39,290 bases of DNA, taken from positions 1-39,290 of the forward strand of contig JAGQHE010000038.1 of the NCBI GenBank assembly GCA_020431995.1. The letters are read 5' to 3'. Made by a program: the position numbers and the translations under genes. Position 1 is the stretch's first letter. Every line of letters begins with the position of its first letter. Under the pieces are notes generated by a model. It was not told where the DNA came from. It searched no databases and saw only the letters and a list, made by a program, of their open reading frames with translations. Of this stretch, positions 14,352 through 23,719 are shown piece by piece. This DNA comes from Candidatus Nitrosopumilus sp. (GTDB taxonomy: Archaea > Thermoproteota > Nitrososphaeria > Nitrososphaerales > Nitrosopumilaceae).

Positions 14352-15320
14352 ATGGAAAAGATGAAGATTGTTGCTATCGTGGCGATTGTGGTTGTTCTGG
14401 CCGGCATTTCAGGAATGTCTTTTTTACAAAATGATTCTGATAGGCCTAACGAAATGATATTTTTTACATTGCAAGGAGATGACGCTGTTTCTTCTTTTCC
14501 AGTTGGGAATGCTTGGATTGCAGGAGAGCAGATGACTTATGTGTCCACAATTAAGAGCGGGCTTTTGGTGCTTGCATCAAGCAGTGCAAGCGACACCGTC
14601 TTTGCCTTCAACGGCAAAACAGGCGAGACAATCTCATCCTTTCATGTCGGAAAGACGCCAAAGGGCGTCAAGATCAAGCCTGACGGAAATTTTGCATTTG
14701 TGGCAAATGAGGGCTCAGGCTCGGTCACTGTAATAGATCTCGTGCTTGGGAAAATCCACACCGAGATTCCAGTTGGCAAAGTTCCCCATAACATAATTTT
14801 TCATCCTGCAGATGATCTTGCTTTTGCCACTCTTCAGGGAGAGGACAAGATAGCGGTCATTGATACGAAAAACTTTGAAATGGTTTCGTCTATTCAGATT
14901 AGCGGTATTCCACACAACTTGGACATATCTCCAGACGGAAATTTTCTCTATGTTACAAGCATTGCAAAAAACGATGTTGCGGTAATTGATCTGGAGAGCA
15001 AGGAAATTGTCAAGAGGATACCTGTCAGTGCCGGCCATCATGGAATTGACGTTTCAAATGACGGGCAAAGAATCTATGTTTCGGGAATTGGTTCGGACAA
15101 GGTAAGTGTGATTGATGCCAAGTCGCTAGAGGTGATAAAACAAGTCAATGTAAGCCAAGGCCCTCATGGGATTCGAGCAAGTGCGGATGGCTCCAAAGTC
15201 TATGTCGGGGTAACAAGCACAAATAAAATCCTGGTCTTTGATGCCAATACATTTGACATTAAAGACGAAATCCAAACAGGAAACACTCCGTTTTGGTTGG
15301 CGGTTACGGGAAACCCGTAA
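14352..15320 (+). CDS. Exported YVTN-type beta-propeller protein
   Basis: 322 residues. An N-terminal hydrophobic segment (about 4-26) should anchor or export it. The remainder is a run of about 42-residue repeats of the YVTN/surface-layer beta-propeller type: SDTVFAFNGKTGETISSFHV, GSVTVIDLVLGKIHTEIPVG, DKIAVIDTKNFEMVSSI, NDVAVIDLESKEIVKRIPVS, DKVSVIDAKSLEVIKQVNV, NKILVFDANTFDIKDEIQTG. There are no haem (CxxCH) or copper motifs. A surface binding or scaffold role is likely; the ligand is unknown. An AT-rich stretch near 14325 sits about 25 nt before the ATG. Confidence 0.85.
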   Translation: MEKMKIVAIVAIVVVLAGISGMSFLQNDSDRPNEMIFFTLQGDDAVSSFPVGNAWIAGEQMTYVSTIKSGLLVLASSSASDTVFAFNGKTGETISSFHVGKTPKGVKIKPDGNFAFVANEGSGSVTVIDLVLGKIHTEIPVGKVPHNIIFHPADDLAFATLQGEDKIAVIDTKNFEMVSSIQISGIPHNLDISPDGNFLYVTSIAKNDVAVIDLESKEIVKRIPVSAGHHGIDVSNDGQRIYVSGIGSDKVSVIDAKSLEVIKQVNVSQGPHGIRASADGSKVYVGVTSTNKILVFDANTFDIKDEIQTGNTPFWLAVTGNP

Positions 15321-15386
15321 ATCTTGAGGTTCTGATGCTGTGACGCATGCGCTTTAGTTAATATTTGCATTATCTGTGCCAAAGTC

Positions 15387-16385
15387 ATGGCAAAAACATG
15401 GAAAGACGACGAAATCAGTCTTGACCCAATCAAAAATCAGACAGTCGCTGTGATCGGTTACGGAATACAGGGTGACGCACAGGCTAACAACATGAAAGAC
15501 TCTGGTCTTAATGTGATAATTGGCCTTAAAGAAGGCGGCAACAGCTGGAAAAAGGCAGTATCTGACGGACACAAGGTGATGTCTGTAGCAGATGCTACAA
15601 AACAGGCTGACATCGTGCACATACTGATTCCAGACATGATTCAGGGCCAAGTATACAAGGATGAAATCGGGCCAAATCTTTCTGAAGGAAAGGCATTGTC
15701 ATTTTCCCATGCAGCTGCAATCTATTGGAAATGGATTCAAGCCCCAAGCAACGTTGATCTTATCATGGTTGCACCAAAGGGGCCTGGCTCCAAAGTTCGA
15801 GAGACATATCTTGACAACTTTGGAACCCCTGCAATAGTTGCAGTCGAACAAGACTTTACGGGAAAGGCTTGGGATAGGACATTGGGAATTGCAAAGGCAA
15901 TCGGCAGCGCCAGAGCTGGGCTGATCAAGACCACATTCAAAGAAGAAGTGGAAACTGACTGGTTTGGTGAGCAAGCTGACCTTTGTGGCGGCGCGGCATC
16001 TATGGTCACAAATGCGTTTGAAACTCTGGTTGAGGCAGGATACCAGCCGGAAATTGCATACTTTGAAGTCTTACATGAGCTCAAGCTCATTGTGGATATG
16101 ATTCAGAGATACGGGATCAATGGAATGTGGAGGCGCGTAAGCGAGACTGCAAGATACGGCGGTTTGACTCGTGGGCCAATGGTCATGGATTCTGCAAACA
16201 AGGAGAACATGAAAAAAGTTCTTACCATGATTCAGGATGGCACGTTCAACAGTGAGTGGATTTCAGAATACCAGAAAAACGGAAAGGACTCATTTGACAA
16301 GTACATGAAAGAATATGATGCTCATCAGATTGAAAAAGTTGGCAAACAAATGCGTAAAATGATGTGGCCTGATTCCACAGAATAA
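15387..16385 (+). CDS. ilvC: Ketol-acid reductoisomerase
   Basis: 332 residues, class I length. It isomerises and reduces 2-acetolactate and 2-aceto-2-hydroxybutyrate with NADPH in valine, leucine and isoleucine synthesis. GYGIQG at 24-29 is the nucleotide-binding loop. The VAPKGPGSKVRETY block and the Mg-binding QADLCGG and FEVLHELKLIVD regions are intact. ATG 15387 is preceded by an AT-rich TTTAGTTAATATTT at promoter distance. Its stop is 10 nt from the convergent stop of the B12-binding mutase subunit. Confidence 0.97.
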   Translation: MAKTWKDDEISLDPIKNQTVAVIGYGIQGDAQANNMKDSGLNVIIGLKEGGNSWKKAVSDGHKVMSVADATKQADIVHILIPDMIQGQVYKDEIGPNLSEGKALSFSHAAAIYWKWIQAPSNVDLIMVAPKGPGSKVRETYLDNFGTPAIVAVEQDFTGKAWDRTLGIAKAIGSARAGLIKTTFKEEVETDWFGEQADLCGGAASMVTNAFETLVEAGYQPEIAYFEVLHELKLIVDMIQRYGINGMWRRVSETARYGGLTRGPMVMDSANKENMKKVLTMIQDGTFNSEWISEYQKNGKDSFDKYMKEYDAHQIEKVGKQMRKMMWPDSTE

Positions 16386-16395
16386 TCTCTTTTTC

Positions 16396-16818
16396 TTATA
16401 TTTTTCTTAACTTGGAGACCCCTGTTGTTATGTGTTCGATAATTGTTGGCAATGACGTACCTGGACCAAACACATGATCCACTCCTGCCTTGATCAAGTC
16501 CTTGTGATCTATTTCGGGAATTACTCCCCCTCCGACAACAAGCACATCTTTGATCCCTTTCTTTTTTAGGGCCTTTACGACTCTTGGAAAAAGTGTCCCA
16601 TGTGCGCCGTTCAACAAACTCATTGCGACTGCATCGACATCCTCATCCTCCGCAATTTGTGCAATTCTGTCTGGGGTCGCAAAAAGTCCTGAATAGATCA
16701 CTTCCATCCCTGCATCTCTGAATGCCCTGCATAATACAAGGGCTCCCCGGTCATGGCCGTCAAGACCAAGCTTGGCAACCAATATCTTGATGCTTCGAGA
16801 CGCAGTTTTTTGCTTCAT
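16396..16818 (-). CDS. mcmA2: Methylmalonyl-CoA mutase, B12-binding small subunit
   Basis: 140 residues forming a stand-alone cobalamin-binding domain. The DxHxxG motif is D20, H22 and G25 (GLDGHDRG), where His ligates the cobalt. The SLLNGAH and VVGGGVIP loops complete the site. With the large subunit encoded at 23716 it would interconvert methylmalonyl-CoA and succinyl-CoA, a step of the archaeal 3-hydroxypropionate/4-hydroxybutyrate cycle. It is encoded about 7 kb from the large subunit and on the opposite strand. A TATA-like TTTTAAAATAT (about 16841-16852) precedes the ATG. Confidence 0.93.
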   Translation of the reverse strand: MKQKTASRSIKILVAKLGLDGHDRGALVLCRAFRDAGMEVIYSGLFATPDRIAQIAEDEDVDAVAMSLLNGAHGTLFPRVVKALKKKGIKDVLVVGGGVIPEIDHKDLIKAGVDHVFGPGTSLPTIIEHITTGVSKLRKI

Positions 16819-16921
16819 GGTTATAGGTAACTTTGGGATATTTTAAAAGGTTTATTTGATTTTCTCTCATGTCTATCTCTTCAAATATATTGATTCAATC
16901 ACTCAGGTAGAGACGTAAGAT

Positions 16922-17185
16922 ATGACTGAGGATATGTGTGATTTTTGCAAGGGTGTTGGCTCTTCTGGTCCAAACATGTGTGTGTATTGCAATGGGACTG
17001 GGGAATGGAATCAGGCTGCACAGGCATACATAAAAAATCATATCTGCCAGTGCATCGTACTTGATAGAAAATTCTGTCCTGTCTGTAACAAGGCATGCCA
17101 CCATGACACAACATTGAACCCAAAACAAAAGATCGACCCAGGCTATGGAGGCATGTCCTCACGAGAAATCACAGTAACGATATAG
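16922..17185 (+). CDS. Cys-rich protein with DnaJ-type CxxCxGxG motifs
   Basis: 87 residues. CDFCKGVG and CVYCNGTG are two DnaJ-like zinc-finger repeats, followed by CQC and FCPVCNKACHHD, giving a second likely metal site. No J domain is present, so it is not a co-chaperone by itself. It starts 104 nt from the divergently transcribed B12-binding mutase subunit. It could serve as a zinc-binding adaptor or small chaperone; the function is unknown. Confidence 0.7.
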   Translation: MTEDMCDFCKGVGSSGPNMCVYCNGTGEWNQAAQAYIKNHICQCIVLDRKFCPVCNKACHHDTTLNPKQKIDPGYGGMSSREITVTI

Positions 17186-17441
17186 AACGGATCTACTGCA
17201 ATTTTTACAAAACATTGTGAAACTCACCCAATGCTTGTCAGTCTGGGGTATTGATGACCCATCATGATCCTTCTGACGCTGCTGATCTTTGGGTTCATTC
17301 CAAACTGGATGTCTGAATCAGTCCAAATCATGTGGAAAATGATGGCGTCGATGATTCTCATAAAAACAGCGATTGCCTGATCATGGTAGCTGATAATCGA
17401 AAATACTCATCCTTCATATACACGAGAACGTAATTCAAGTC
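17186..17441. other. Intergenic region before the TFB leader
   Basis: It contains one hydrophobic plus-strand frame (17264-17380, 38 codons, starting MILLTLLIFGF) without a convincing promoter. The TATA-like TTCATATAC (17413-17421) probably serves the TFB transcript. Nothing else was seen. Confidence 0.3.
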
Positions 17442-17504
17442 ATGTCAAAGTATGGAAAACAAACTTACGTTTTGGAATTATTGGTTAGCAGGATGTATCT
17501 TTAA
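17442..17504 (+). CDS. 20-residue leader ORF upstream of TFB
   Basis: ATG 17442 lies 25 nt after the centre of the TATA-like box at 17413-17421, as at leaderless genes. The frame MSKYGKQTYVLELLVSRMYL stops 11 nt before the TFB ATG. It may be a translated leader that tunes TFB production; this is inference from position. Confidence 0.35.
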   Translation: MSKYGKQTYVLELLVSRMYL

Positions 17505-17515
17505 GGACGGCTAGC

Positions 17516-18430
17516 ATGGATTCTTTTAGCCAAAACTCTAATTGTCTGCGTTGTGGAAAAAACGCTATTCTTGTCGATGAGGTTACTGGTGAACAATTCT
17601 GCGGCAAGTGTGGATATGTGATTACTGAAAAATCGCAAGAATCAGGGCCTGAGTGGAGATCATTTCAAAAAGATGGAGGAGCGGATCCTGCAAGAACTGG
17701 GGCTCCATCGTCTCTGATGATACACGACATGGGACTGTCCACTGTGATCAATCCTTTAAACAAGGACGCCTCTGGAAAACCGCTTTCAACATCAATGAAA
17801 AGCACTATTGAGAGACTCCGAACCTGGGACAGCAGAAGTCAGGTACATGCACCTGTTGATAGAAACCTAAGACAGGCACTCAGTGATCTAAATAAATTAA
17901 AAGATAAAGTATCTGTTCCTGCAAACGTACTGGAAAAAGCAGCCTACATTTATCGAAAAGCACTGGAAAAAAAACTGGTTCGTGGAAGATCCATCTCTGC
18001 GATGATTGCCGCGTCTTTGTATGCCGCATGCAGGGATACCGAAACTCCTAGGACTCTCAAAGACATATCTGACGCCGCTAATGTCAAGCGAAAAGATATT
18101 GCAAGATGCTATCGATTGCTACACCACGAATTAGAATTAAAGATGCCTGTAGTGGACTCAATCCAGTGCATTGCACGAATTTCCAGCAAGCTTGAGATAT
18201 CTGAGAAAACAAAAAGATATGCAGTCAAGGTGTTAAAAGATGCACAGGAACGTAAAGAATCTGCTGGCAAGGATCCTATGGGATTGGCTGCAACCGCCTT
18301 GTATCTGTCATGTGTTAAAAATGGCGTATCAATCACGCAACGGGATCTTGCAGAAGCTGCAGGTGTCACCGAAGTTACTATCAGAAACAGGTACAAGGGA
18401 TTGAAGGCAGAACAGTCACCAGACCTCTGA
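17516..18430 (+). CDS. tfb: Transcription initiation factor IIB (TFB)
   Basis: 304 residues. It binds the TBP-TATA complex and recruits RNA polymerase. The N-terminal zinc ribbon has C10, C13, C29 and C32, followed by the B-reader/linker region (about 50-100). Two cyclin-like repeats follow (about 110-200 and 205-300), the second carrying a recognition helix (ITQRDLAEAAGVTEVTIRNR). Nitrosopumilus-type genomes usually carry several TFBs; which promoters this one serves is unknown. A GTTAGCAGGA sequence in its leader resembles, but does not match, the element of promoters A-C. Confidence 0.96.
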   Translation: MDSFSQNSNCLRCGKNAILVDEVTGEQFCGKCGYVITEKSQESGPEWRSFQKDGGADPARTGAPSSLMIHDMGLSTVINPLNKDASGKPLSTSMKSTIERLRTWDSRSQVHAPVDRNLRQALSDLNKLKDKVSVPANVLEKAAYIYRKALEKKLVRGRSISAMIAASLYAACRDTETPRTLKDISDAANVKRKDIARCYRLLHHELELKMPVVDSIQCIARISSKLEISEKTKRYAVKVLKDAQERKESAGKDPMGLAATALYLSCVKNGVSITQRDLAEAAGVTEVTIRNRYKGLKAEQSPDL

Positions 18431-18561
18431 CCTGATTGGATGCTGTTTGTTTTTCAACGGTTCTCAGACACGTCAATATGAATCAAAAATGCCGCTATGT
18501 GTCTTGCACAGCACACAAGAGCGTACTGATTAGTTATATCCAAAAAATACCTACAGAAGAT

Positions 18562-18891
18562 ATGCAAATCTTAAATCAACTAAAAATTGAAGAATCCAAA
18601 AGTAAAGAATCTTTTCTTGAAGTACTTTCTGACAAATACTGCCGCTCTATTTTGGAGGCGATAATGGATTCGCCAAAATCCGCAATTGAAATATCTCATG
18701 AGAAATACATCCCTTTGAGTACCGTATACAGAAGAATTCAACTGCTGCACGATTCAAAGATGATTCAAACATCTGGTGTTATCACAGAAGAAGGAAAGAG
18801 ATTATTTTTGTACAGAAGCAAAATCAAAGAGATCAACACAAGCTTTCATGATGGAAAAATTGACGTGAATATAGTCTTCAACAAAGAATAG
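18562..18891 (+). CDS. Winged-helix transcription regulator
   Basis: 109 residues with one ArsR-like winged helix: LEVLSDKYCRSILEAIMDSP, AIEISHEKYIPLSTVYRRIQ (recognition helix), LLHDSKMIQTSGVITEEGKRLFLYRS (wing). There is no ligand-binding domain and no metal-binding Cys pair. The frame is open from 18436, but a TATA-like GTTATAT (18534-18540) lies 25 nt before ATG 18562 and the upstream extension is not family-like, so I take 18562. It follows TFB on the same strand by about 130 nt with its own promoter. Its targets are unknown. Confidence 0.8.
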   Translation: MQILNQLKIEESKSKESFLEVLSDKYCRSILEAIMDSPKSAIEISHEKYIPLSTVYRRIQLLHDSKMIQTSGVITEEGKRLFLYRSKIKEINTSFHDGKIDVNIVFNKE

Positions 18892-18899
18892 CACGTTGT

Positions 18900-19487
18900 T
18901 TAGCAGATATGTTCACTAAAATCCCCGCCCAATGCAATTGTTGCGATTACCGTGGACTCGGTTGTTTGACATTTCATTTTGGATTCTGGTAGGAATTCCC
19001 TGAAAATCTCTTGAAGCAGCTGTTCTGTGAATATTGACCAGTTGCCGCCCAACTCGTGCTGGATGATAAAATGATGCAGATCCCCCTCTACTCTGTGATC
19101 TGATTTCATTCCTGATGCCTTCATATAGTCTTCAAGAGTCTCAATGCATTTTTTCAAGTCATAGCCTCCTTTGATGAATAATACTGTGTCTTTGATCACT
19201 GGTTTTATCACGTTGATTATCTCGTTAATTTCTGCTGCCGTCATCTCGATTCCTAGCATGTCAAGAATTTTCTTTGGCACTGGAATCATTCCTATTTTTG
19301 ATGCAAATCTGTCCCATTCGATGTATTTCTCTAAAATCTGCCTTGCCATTACGTTGTGAGATATGTTGTGGTTCATTGCCTCTGCCTCTATCTCTTCGAC
19401 TAATTTGACGGGAAGCCTGTAAGTGACACTACGTGTCTTCTCTTTTTTTACCGGATACTGCTGACGCTTTACTGTGCTTGAATCCAA
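18900..19487 (-). CDS. Ribbon-helix-helix protein with conserved C-terminal domain (paralogue 1)
   Basis: 195 residues, TTG start. The N-terminus has the MetJ/Arc-like pattern RSVTYRLPVKLVEEIEAEAM followed by a second helix (ISHNVMARQILEKYIEW), suggesting a DNA-binding dimer. About 130 residues follow that align by eye with the protein at 25501. Shared points are WDRFASKIGMIPVPK vs WEKYERKVGLLPMTK, FIKGGYD vs FMKGEYT, and HHFIIQHELGGNWSIFTEQL vs VIFKIQHDLGKNWSLYVKTL. The C-terminal domain is unrecognised and may sense a ligand. Its regulon is unknown. Confidence 0.7.
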   Translation of the reverse strand: MDSSTVKRQQYPVKKEKTRSVTYRLPVKLVEEIEAEAMNHNISHNVMARQILEKYIEWDRFASKIGMIPVPKKILDMLGIEMTAAEINEIINVIKPVIKDTVLFIKGGYDLKKCIETLEDYMKASGMKSDHRVEGDLHHFIIQHELGGNWSIFTEQLLQEIFREFLPESKMKCQTTESTVIATIALGGDFSEHIC

Positions 19488-19647
19488 CTAATACTTGCTT
19501 CACATGGGACCAGTTATAAAGATGGTTTATTTGCTCACGAATGCCTGTTTTCAAATCTGATAATCGTAAATATTTTTAAAATGATTTTCCTGCATATCTG
19601 CTTTGAGGAAATAAATTTGAAAACGTCCAGATTTGTTTATCTGAGGT

Positions 19648-19809
19648 ATGGGCAAATACTGTGAGCATTGCGGGAAATTCATGAAAAACTTTGAGGTGAC
19701 TCATTGCTCTGATGAATGCTTGCTTTCGTCAATAAAAAACAGCTCTTCTCTTACTGGCAACTGGATTGATGCAATAGTGTGGGATGAAAGAACTGATCCA
19801 TGGACATAA
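19648..19809 (+). CDS. 53-residue zinc-binding protein
   Basis: ATG 19648. CEHCGKFM (C5/C8) and HCSDECL (C20/C24) form a likely zinc site, followed by a short Ser-rich linker and an acidic, Trp-containing tail (DAIVWDERTDPW). The layout resembles C-terminal zinc hooks of the 'treble-clef-like' kind, but I cannot name a family. It ends 54 nt before the M1 aminopeptidase start, which has its own AT-rich box. Confidence 0.6.
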   Translation: MGKYCEHCGKFMKNFEVTHCSDECLLSSIKNSSSLTGNWIDAIVWDERTDPWT

Positions 19810-19863
19810 CAGATTTGTTGACGATAGAAAATATTCTTAAAGTGTATCCAAATCATCCTAAAT

Positions 19864-22365
19864 GTGGATTTAATTCCTATAAACTACCGTCTTACGCTTG
19901 AGCCTGATCTCAAGAGATTTACCTTTGTTGGATCTGAGACTATTTCTGTAGATTGCAAAAAAGCAACAAAAATCATCACCATGCATTGCGCTGAGCTCAA
20001 AATTCTTTCATGCCAAGTAAAATTTTGTAACAGGGTCATCAAATCGACTCCCAAAATAGTAGAAAAAAGCGAGCAACTCCAGATATCTTTGGGGGAAAAA
20101 ATCATGGGTATTGCTACGATCGACTTGGAATTTCAAGGAATCTTAAACGACAGACTGCTTGGATTTTACCGCAGTCAGTATAAGCAAAACGGGAAGATAA
20201 AGTACCTTGCAACCTCCCAGTTTGAGGCGGCAGATGCCAGACGCGCGTTCCCATGTTGGGACGAGCCGGAAGCAAAGGCAACATTTGACATCTCTATTGT
20301 GGCCGATAACAAATTTACTGCAATATCAAACATGCCAGTCAAATCAAAGAAAAAAATCGGCGGCAAGACCGTCTACCACTTTGCGCAGACTCCGATTGTA
20401 TCGACATATCTGATTTATATTGCAGTTGGTGAGTTTGAGTATCTTTCAGGTAAGGCTGGCAAAATACAGATCAGAGTTGTAACCACCAAAGGAAACAAGT
20501 CAAAAGGAAAGTTCTCGCTGGAACTAGGAAAAAAACTCCTTGCCTCATATGAAAAATATTTTGGAATAAAATACCCGTTGCCAAAGCTTGACCTGATTGC
20601 GGTGCCTGATTTTGCGGCTGGTGCCATGGAAAACTGGGGTGCAATAACATTTAGAGAGACAATTCTGCTTTATGATCCTAAAACGTCTTCTACCCGAACC
20701 AAACAATACATTGCAGAAGTGATCTCGCACGAGATCGCGCATCAGTGGTTTGGCAACTTGGTCACAATGAAGTGGTGGAATGATCTGTGGCTAAATGAAA
20801 GCTTTGCCACCTTTATGGCCACAAAATTTGTTGATCAGTTTTATCCTGAGTGGGATTTGTGGAATCAGTTCGTAGATGATGCGATGAATGTTGCAATGGG
20901 ACTAGATTCCCTGAAAACCACTCATCCAATAGATGTCAGGGTGAACTCTCCTGCAGAGATTAGGGAGATTTTTGATGCGATATCCTATGACAAGGGCGGA
21001 TGCATTCTGCGGATGCTGGAATCCTATGTGGGGGAACCAAACTTCCAAAAAGGACTCAAAAAATATCTCTCTGATTTCAAATACAAAAATGCCAAGGGAG
21101 AAGACTTGTGGGACGCAATAGGCAAGGCCTCAAAAATGCCAGTGTCTTCCATGGTCAACACATGGCTAAAGCAACCCGGCTTCCCTCTTGTGGAAATTGA
21201 TCAAGACGGTGACACCCTAAAGATAAGACAGAAAAGATATCTGCTAGAGCCTGATAAAAAATTCAGCAAGGGCCTGTGGTCAATTCCATTATCATTGGGA
21301 CTGGAAAATGAAATTTCTAAAAAATTATTTTCAACTAAAACTCTTTCCATAAAACTACAAAAGAACACTTTGGGCTTTGTAGCAAATTATGGACGAAAAG
21401 GGTTTTACCGTGTAAAATATGATGAAGGAATTTTACTTGATCTCAAAATGCTGATTGATGAAAAGCGCATTCCTGTGATTGACAGGTGGGCAATTCAAAA
21501 TGATTTGTTTTCCCTTTGTGTTTCAGGTGACGAACACGTTAGAAACTACCTTGATTTTTCAGACGCGTACTTTGAAGAAGATAGCTATCTTGCATCAGTC
21601 AACGTGGCACATAACCTTGCCTCATTGTATTTCCGTGCTTTTGATGAAACATTTGTGGAAGAAATCAGAAGTTATGCAGTGAATTACTTTAGAAAGATTT
21701 TATTCCGTATAGGTTGGGAGCCGCAAAAATCTGACAAGCACACTGATGCAATGCTTCGTGCATTTGTTATCGCTACACTGGGTAAAATGAATGACGAAGA
21801 GGTTACAGAAAAAGCCTTATGCAAATATGGGGAATTCCTAAAATCCCCGAGCTCGCTATCGCCTGATCTGGTGGAGCCCGTATGTTCAATTGCTGCATGG
21901 AATGGTAATTTAAAAACGCATGCTGAGCTTGTGAAACTGTATCGAAATGCAAAAACGATGGAGGAAAAACTCCGATTCCTTGGGGCTATGTGCGGGTTCC
22001 AAGACACAAAACTTTTGCTCAAATCACTTGACTTTTCCCAAACTGCAGAAGTCCGTTCACAAAACATGCAACTGCCTATCATGAAAGTTGCTGGAAACCC
22101 ATACGGTGATAAAATTCTGTGGCCTTGGCTGAAGAAGAACTGGAAGAATCTGAACAAAAAAGTTGGCCAGGGCAATCCGCTGTTTAATAGAATCGTGGCA
22201 AGTATTGCGTCTGTTGCAGATGACTCTATGGAAAAAGAGATCAAGGCATTCTTCAAAAATAACCCTACTCCTGGTACTGAGAGAACGCAATTGCAGACTC
22301 TTGAGAGAATCAGAATAAACTCACAATTTCTTAGAAATATGAGAAAAGAGTTCAAGCATGGCTAA
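19864..22365 (+). CDS. M1 family zinc aminopeptidase (tricorn-interacting-factor type)
   Basis: 833 residues. It removes N-terminal residues from peptides and probably completes the breakdown of proteasome products in the cytoplasm. The GAMENWG exopeptidase motif is followed by the zinc motif H289-E290-x2-H293 and E312 (LNESFA). The N-terminal beta saddle, catalytic domain and long C-terminal helical domain (about 450-833) are all present. GTG start at 19864; the ATG two bases earlier is out of frame. A TTAAAG box lies about 25 nt upstream. The last 8 nt overlap the next gene. Confidence 0.95.
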   Translation: MDLIPINYRLTLEPDLKRFTFVGSETISVDCKKATKIITMHCAELKILSCQVKFCNRVIKSTPKIVEKSEQLQISLGEKIMGIATIDLEFQGILNDRLLGFYRSQYKQNGKIKYLATSQFEAADARRAFPCWDEPEAKATFDISIVADNKFTAISNMPVKSKKKIGGKTVYHFAQTPIVSTYLIYIAVGEFEYLSGKAGKIQIRVVTTKGNKSKGKFSLELGKKLLASYEKYFGIKYPLPKLDLIAVPDFAAGAMENWGAITFRETILLYDPKTSSTRTKQYIAEVISHEIAHQWFGNLVTMKWWNDLWLNESFATFMATKFVDQFYPEWDLWNQFVDDAMNVAMGLDSLKTTHPIDVRVNSPAEIREIFDAISYDKGGCILRMLESYVGEPNFQKGLKKYLSDFKYKNAKGEDLWDAIGKASKMPVSSMVNTWLKQPGFPLVEIDQDGDTLKIRQKRYLLEPDKKFSKGLWSIPLSLGLENEISKKLFSTKTLSIKLQKNTLGFVANYGRKGFYRVKYDEGILLDLKMLIDEKRIPVIDRWAIQNDLFSLCVSGDEHVRNYLDFSDAYFEEDSYLASVNVAHNLASLYFRAFDETFVEEIRSYAVNYFRKILFRIGWEPQKSDKHTDAMLRAFVIATLGKMNDEEVTEKALCKYGEFLKSPSSLSPDLVEPVCSIAAWNGNLKTHAELVKLYRNAKTMEEKLRFLGAMCGFQDTKLLLKSLDFSQTAEVRSQNMQLPIMKVAGNPYGDKILWPWLKKNWKNLNKKVGQGNPLFNRIVASIASVADDSMEKEIKAFFKNNPTPGTERTQLQTLERIRINSQFLRNMRKEFKHG

Positions 22366-22762
22366 ACTAGGTCCTCCAATATTCCTTGGCGCGTTCACAG
22401 TCCTGGCAATATTGTTTCTTACCGGATATGGGACTGACGACAAAGAAATCCTCAGGCAGACATTTAGTCTTGAGGCGATCTACTATGATTCCGGACATGT
22501 TGAAGTGTCTTACCTTGATAACTCTGGCAAGACAAATTCGGTCGTAATGGAAATCCTTGGAATGGACGAATCGTTCCACAAAACATTCTATGACTCTGAA
22601 TTCATTGAGATCATCCCGTTTCCAAATGCGCCAAAATATGGCTGGGCAATTCATCCTGTGGTCTTGGAAATAGATCATGATGAATTAGGCCACATCCAAC
22701 TCAAAACAGAGATCCGCCCACTTGGAGATCCCGCCCCTCCTGTGATTTATGGGAGATCATAG
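22358..22762 (+). CDS. Membrane-anchored hypothetical protein
   Basis: 134 residues. One N-terminal hydrophobic segment (about 6-25) acts as signal or anchor, followed by a beta-rich outer domain (IYYDSGHVEVSYLDNSG, VVLEIDHDELGHIQLKTEI). No family was recognised. The start overlaps the end of the M1 peptidase gene by 8 nt, suggesting co-translation. A functional link to the peptidase is not otherwise supported. Confidence 0.6.
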   Translation: MAKLGPPIFLGAFTVLAILFLTGYGTDDKEILRQTFSLEAIYYDSGHVEVSYLDNSGKTNSVVMEILGMDESFHKTFYDSEFIEIIPFPNAPKYGWAIHPVVLEIDHDELGHIQLKTEIRPLGDPAPPVIYGRS

Positions 22763-22801
22763 ACGTCCACAAGATTTTATTGCGCCGTTTGAGAACACGT
22801 T

Positions 22802-23719
22802 ATGTTGGACTTATCAGATTTGAAGAAAGGAAAACGCGGAACCATTGCGAAAGCAATATCCATTATTGAAAATGACCAAAAAGAAGCAAGAAAAATCCTG
22901 AAAAGTATCTTCAAGGATACTGGACACTCTATGATCATCGGAATTACAGGTCCTGCAGGAGCTGGAAAAAGCTCGCTGATTAACAAAACAGCCGTTGCCA
23001 TGAAAAAACTCGGCACCAAACCGGCTGTTCTTGCAATTGATCCGACCAGTCATGTTACTGGGGGAGCAATACTTGGTGATCGTGTGCGAATGAGCGAATC
23101 CACTGATTCTGGAACATACATCCGAAGCATTGCATCAAGGGGTGCAACTGGGGCGGTCTCACGTTCTCTGCGGAACAGTATTCGTGTCTTGGAGTATGCT
23201 GGATTTGATCCGATCATCATTGAAAGCGTCGGAGCTGGACAAACCGAGGTTGAAATATCAAACATCGCAGACATCATCGTTGTCGTTTTTAACCCTAATA
23301 CTGGGGATAGCATCCAAACAATCAAGGCGGGTCTAACTGAGATTGGCGACATCTACCTTGTTAACAAAAGTGATCTAAGCGGATCAAATCAGTTGTTTGA
23401 TGCTGTACGGGATTTTATCGGTGACTCTGTTCGAAATCCGATAATTTTAAAAACTTCTGTAAAAAAGAATTCTGGCATTACCGAGTTTGCCAAGGCACTA
23501 AAAGAAATGATGAGTGCTAAAAAGAAACTCAAGAACGACAAAGACTCTGAAAGGCTGGAAACCGAACTAAAAGATATTGTTTTAAATAACATGAGGGAAA
23601 AGATTGATGATATGTTGCATTCTGACAAGACGTTTTCAAAATATCTCAAAAAATTACAATCAAAAAATATCGATCCTTTCGAAGCTGGAGATCAAATCAC
23701 AAAATCGTTGCTAAAGTGA
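22802..23719 (+). CDS. meaB: MeaB-type GTPase, methylmalonyl-CoA mutase chaperone
   Basis: 305 residues of the MeaB/ArgK G3E GTPase family. It loads adenosylcobalamin and protects the B12 mutase. The Walker A motif GPAGAGKS is at 50-57. DPTSHVTGGAILGDRVRM is the switch region, ESVGAGQTEVEI the base of switch II, and LVNKSDLSG carries the NKxD motif. The stop overlaps the GTG start of the mutase large-subunit gene (GTGA), so the pair is coupled. Confidence 0.95.
   Translation: MLDLSDLKKGKRGTIAKAISIIENDQKEARKILKSIFKDTGHSMIIGITGPAGAGKSSLINKTAVAMKKLGTKPAVLAIDPTSHVTGGAILGDRVRMSESTDSGTYIRSIASRGATGAVSRSLRNSIRVLEYAGFDPIIIESVGAGQTEVEISNIADIIVVVFNPNTGDSIQTIKAGLTEIGDIYLVNKSDLSGSNQLFDAVRDFIGDSVRNPIILKTSVKKNSGITEFAKALKEMMSAKKKLKNDKDSERLETELKDIVLNNMREKIDDMLHSDKTFSKYLKKLQSKNIDPFEAGDQITKSLLK

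Noticed and set aside
17484-17493. GTTAGCAGGA before TFB as a fourth copy of the shared element
   Set aside because: It differs at the last three bases and is not 30 nt upstream of a TATA box; it lies within the leader of the likely TFB transcript.
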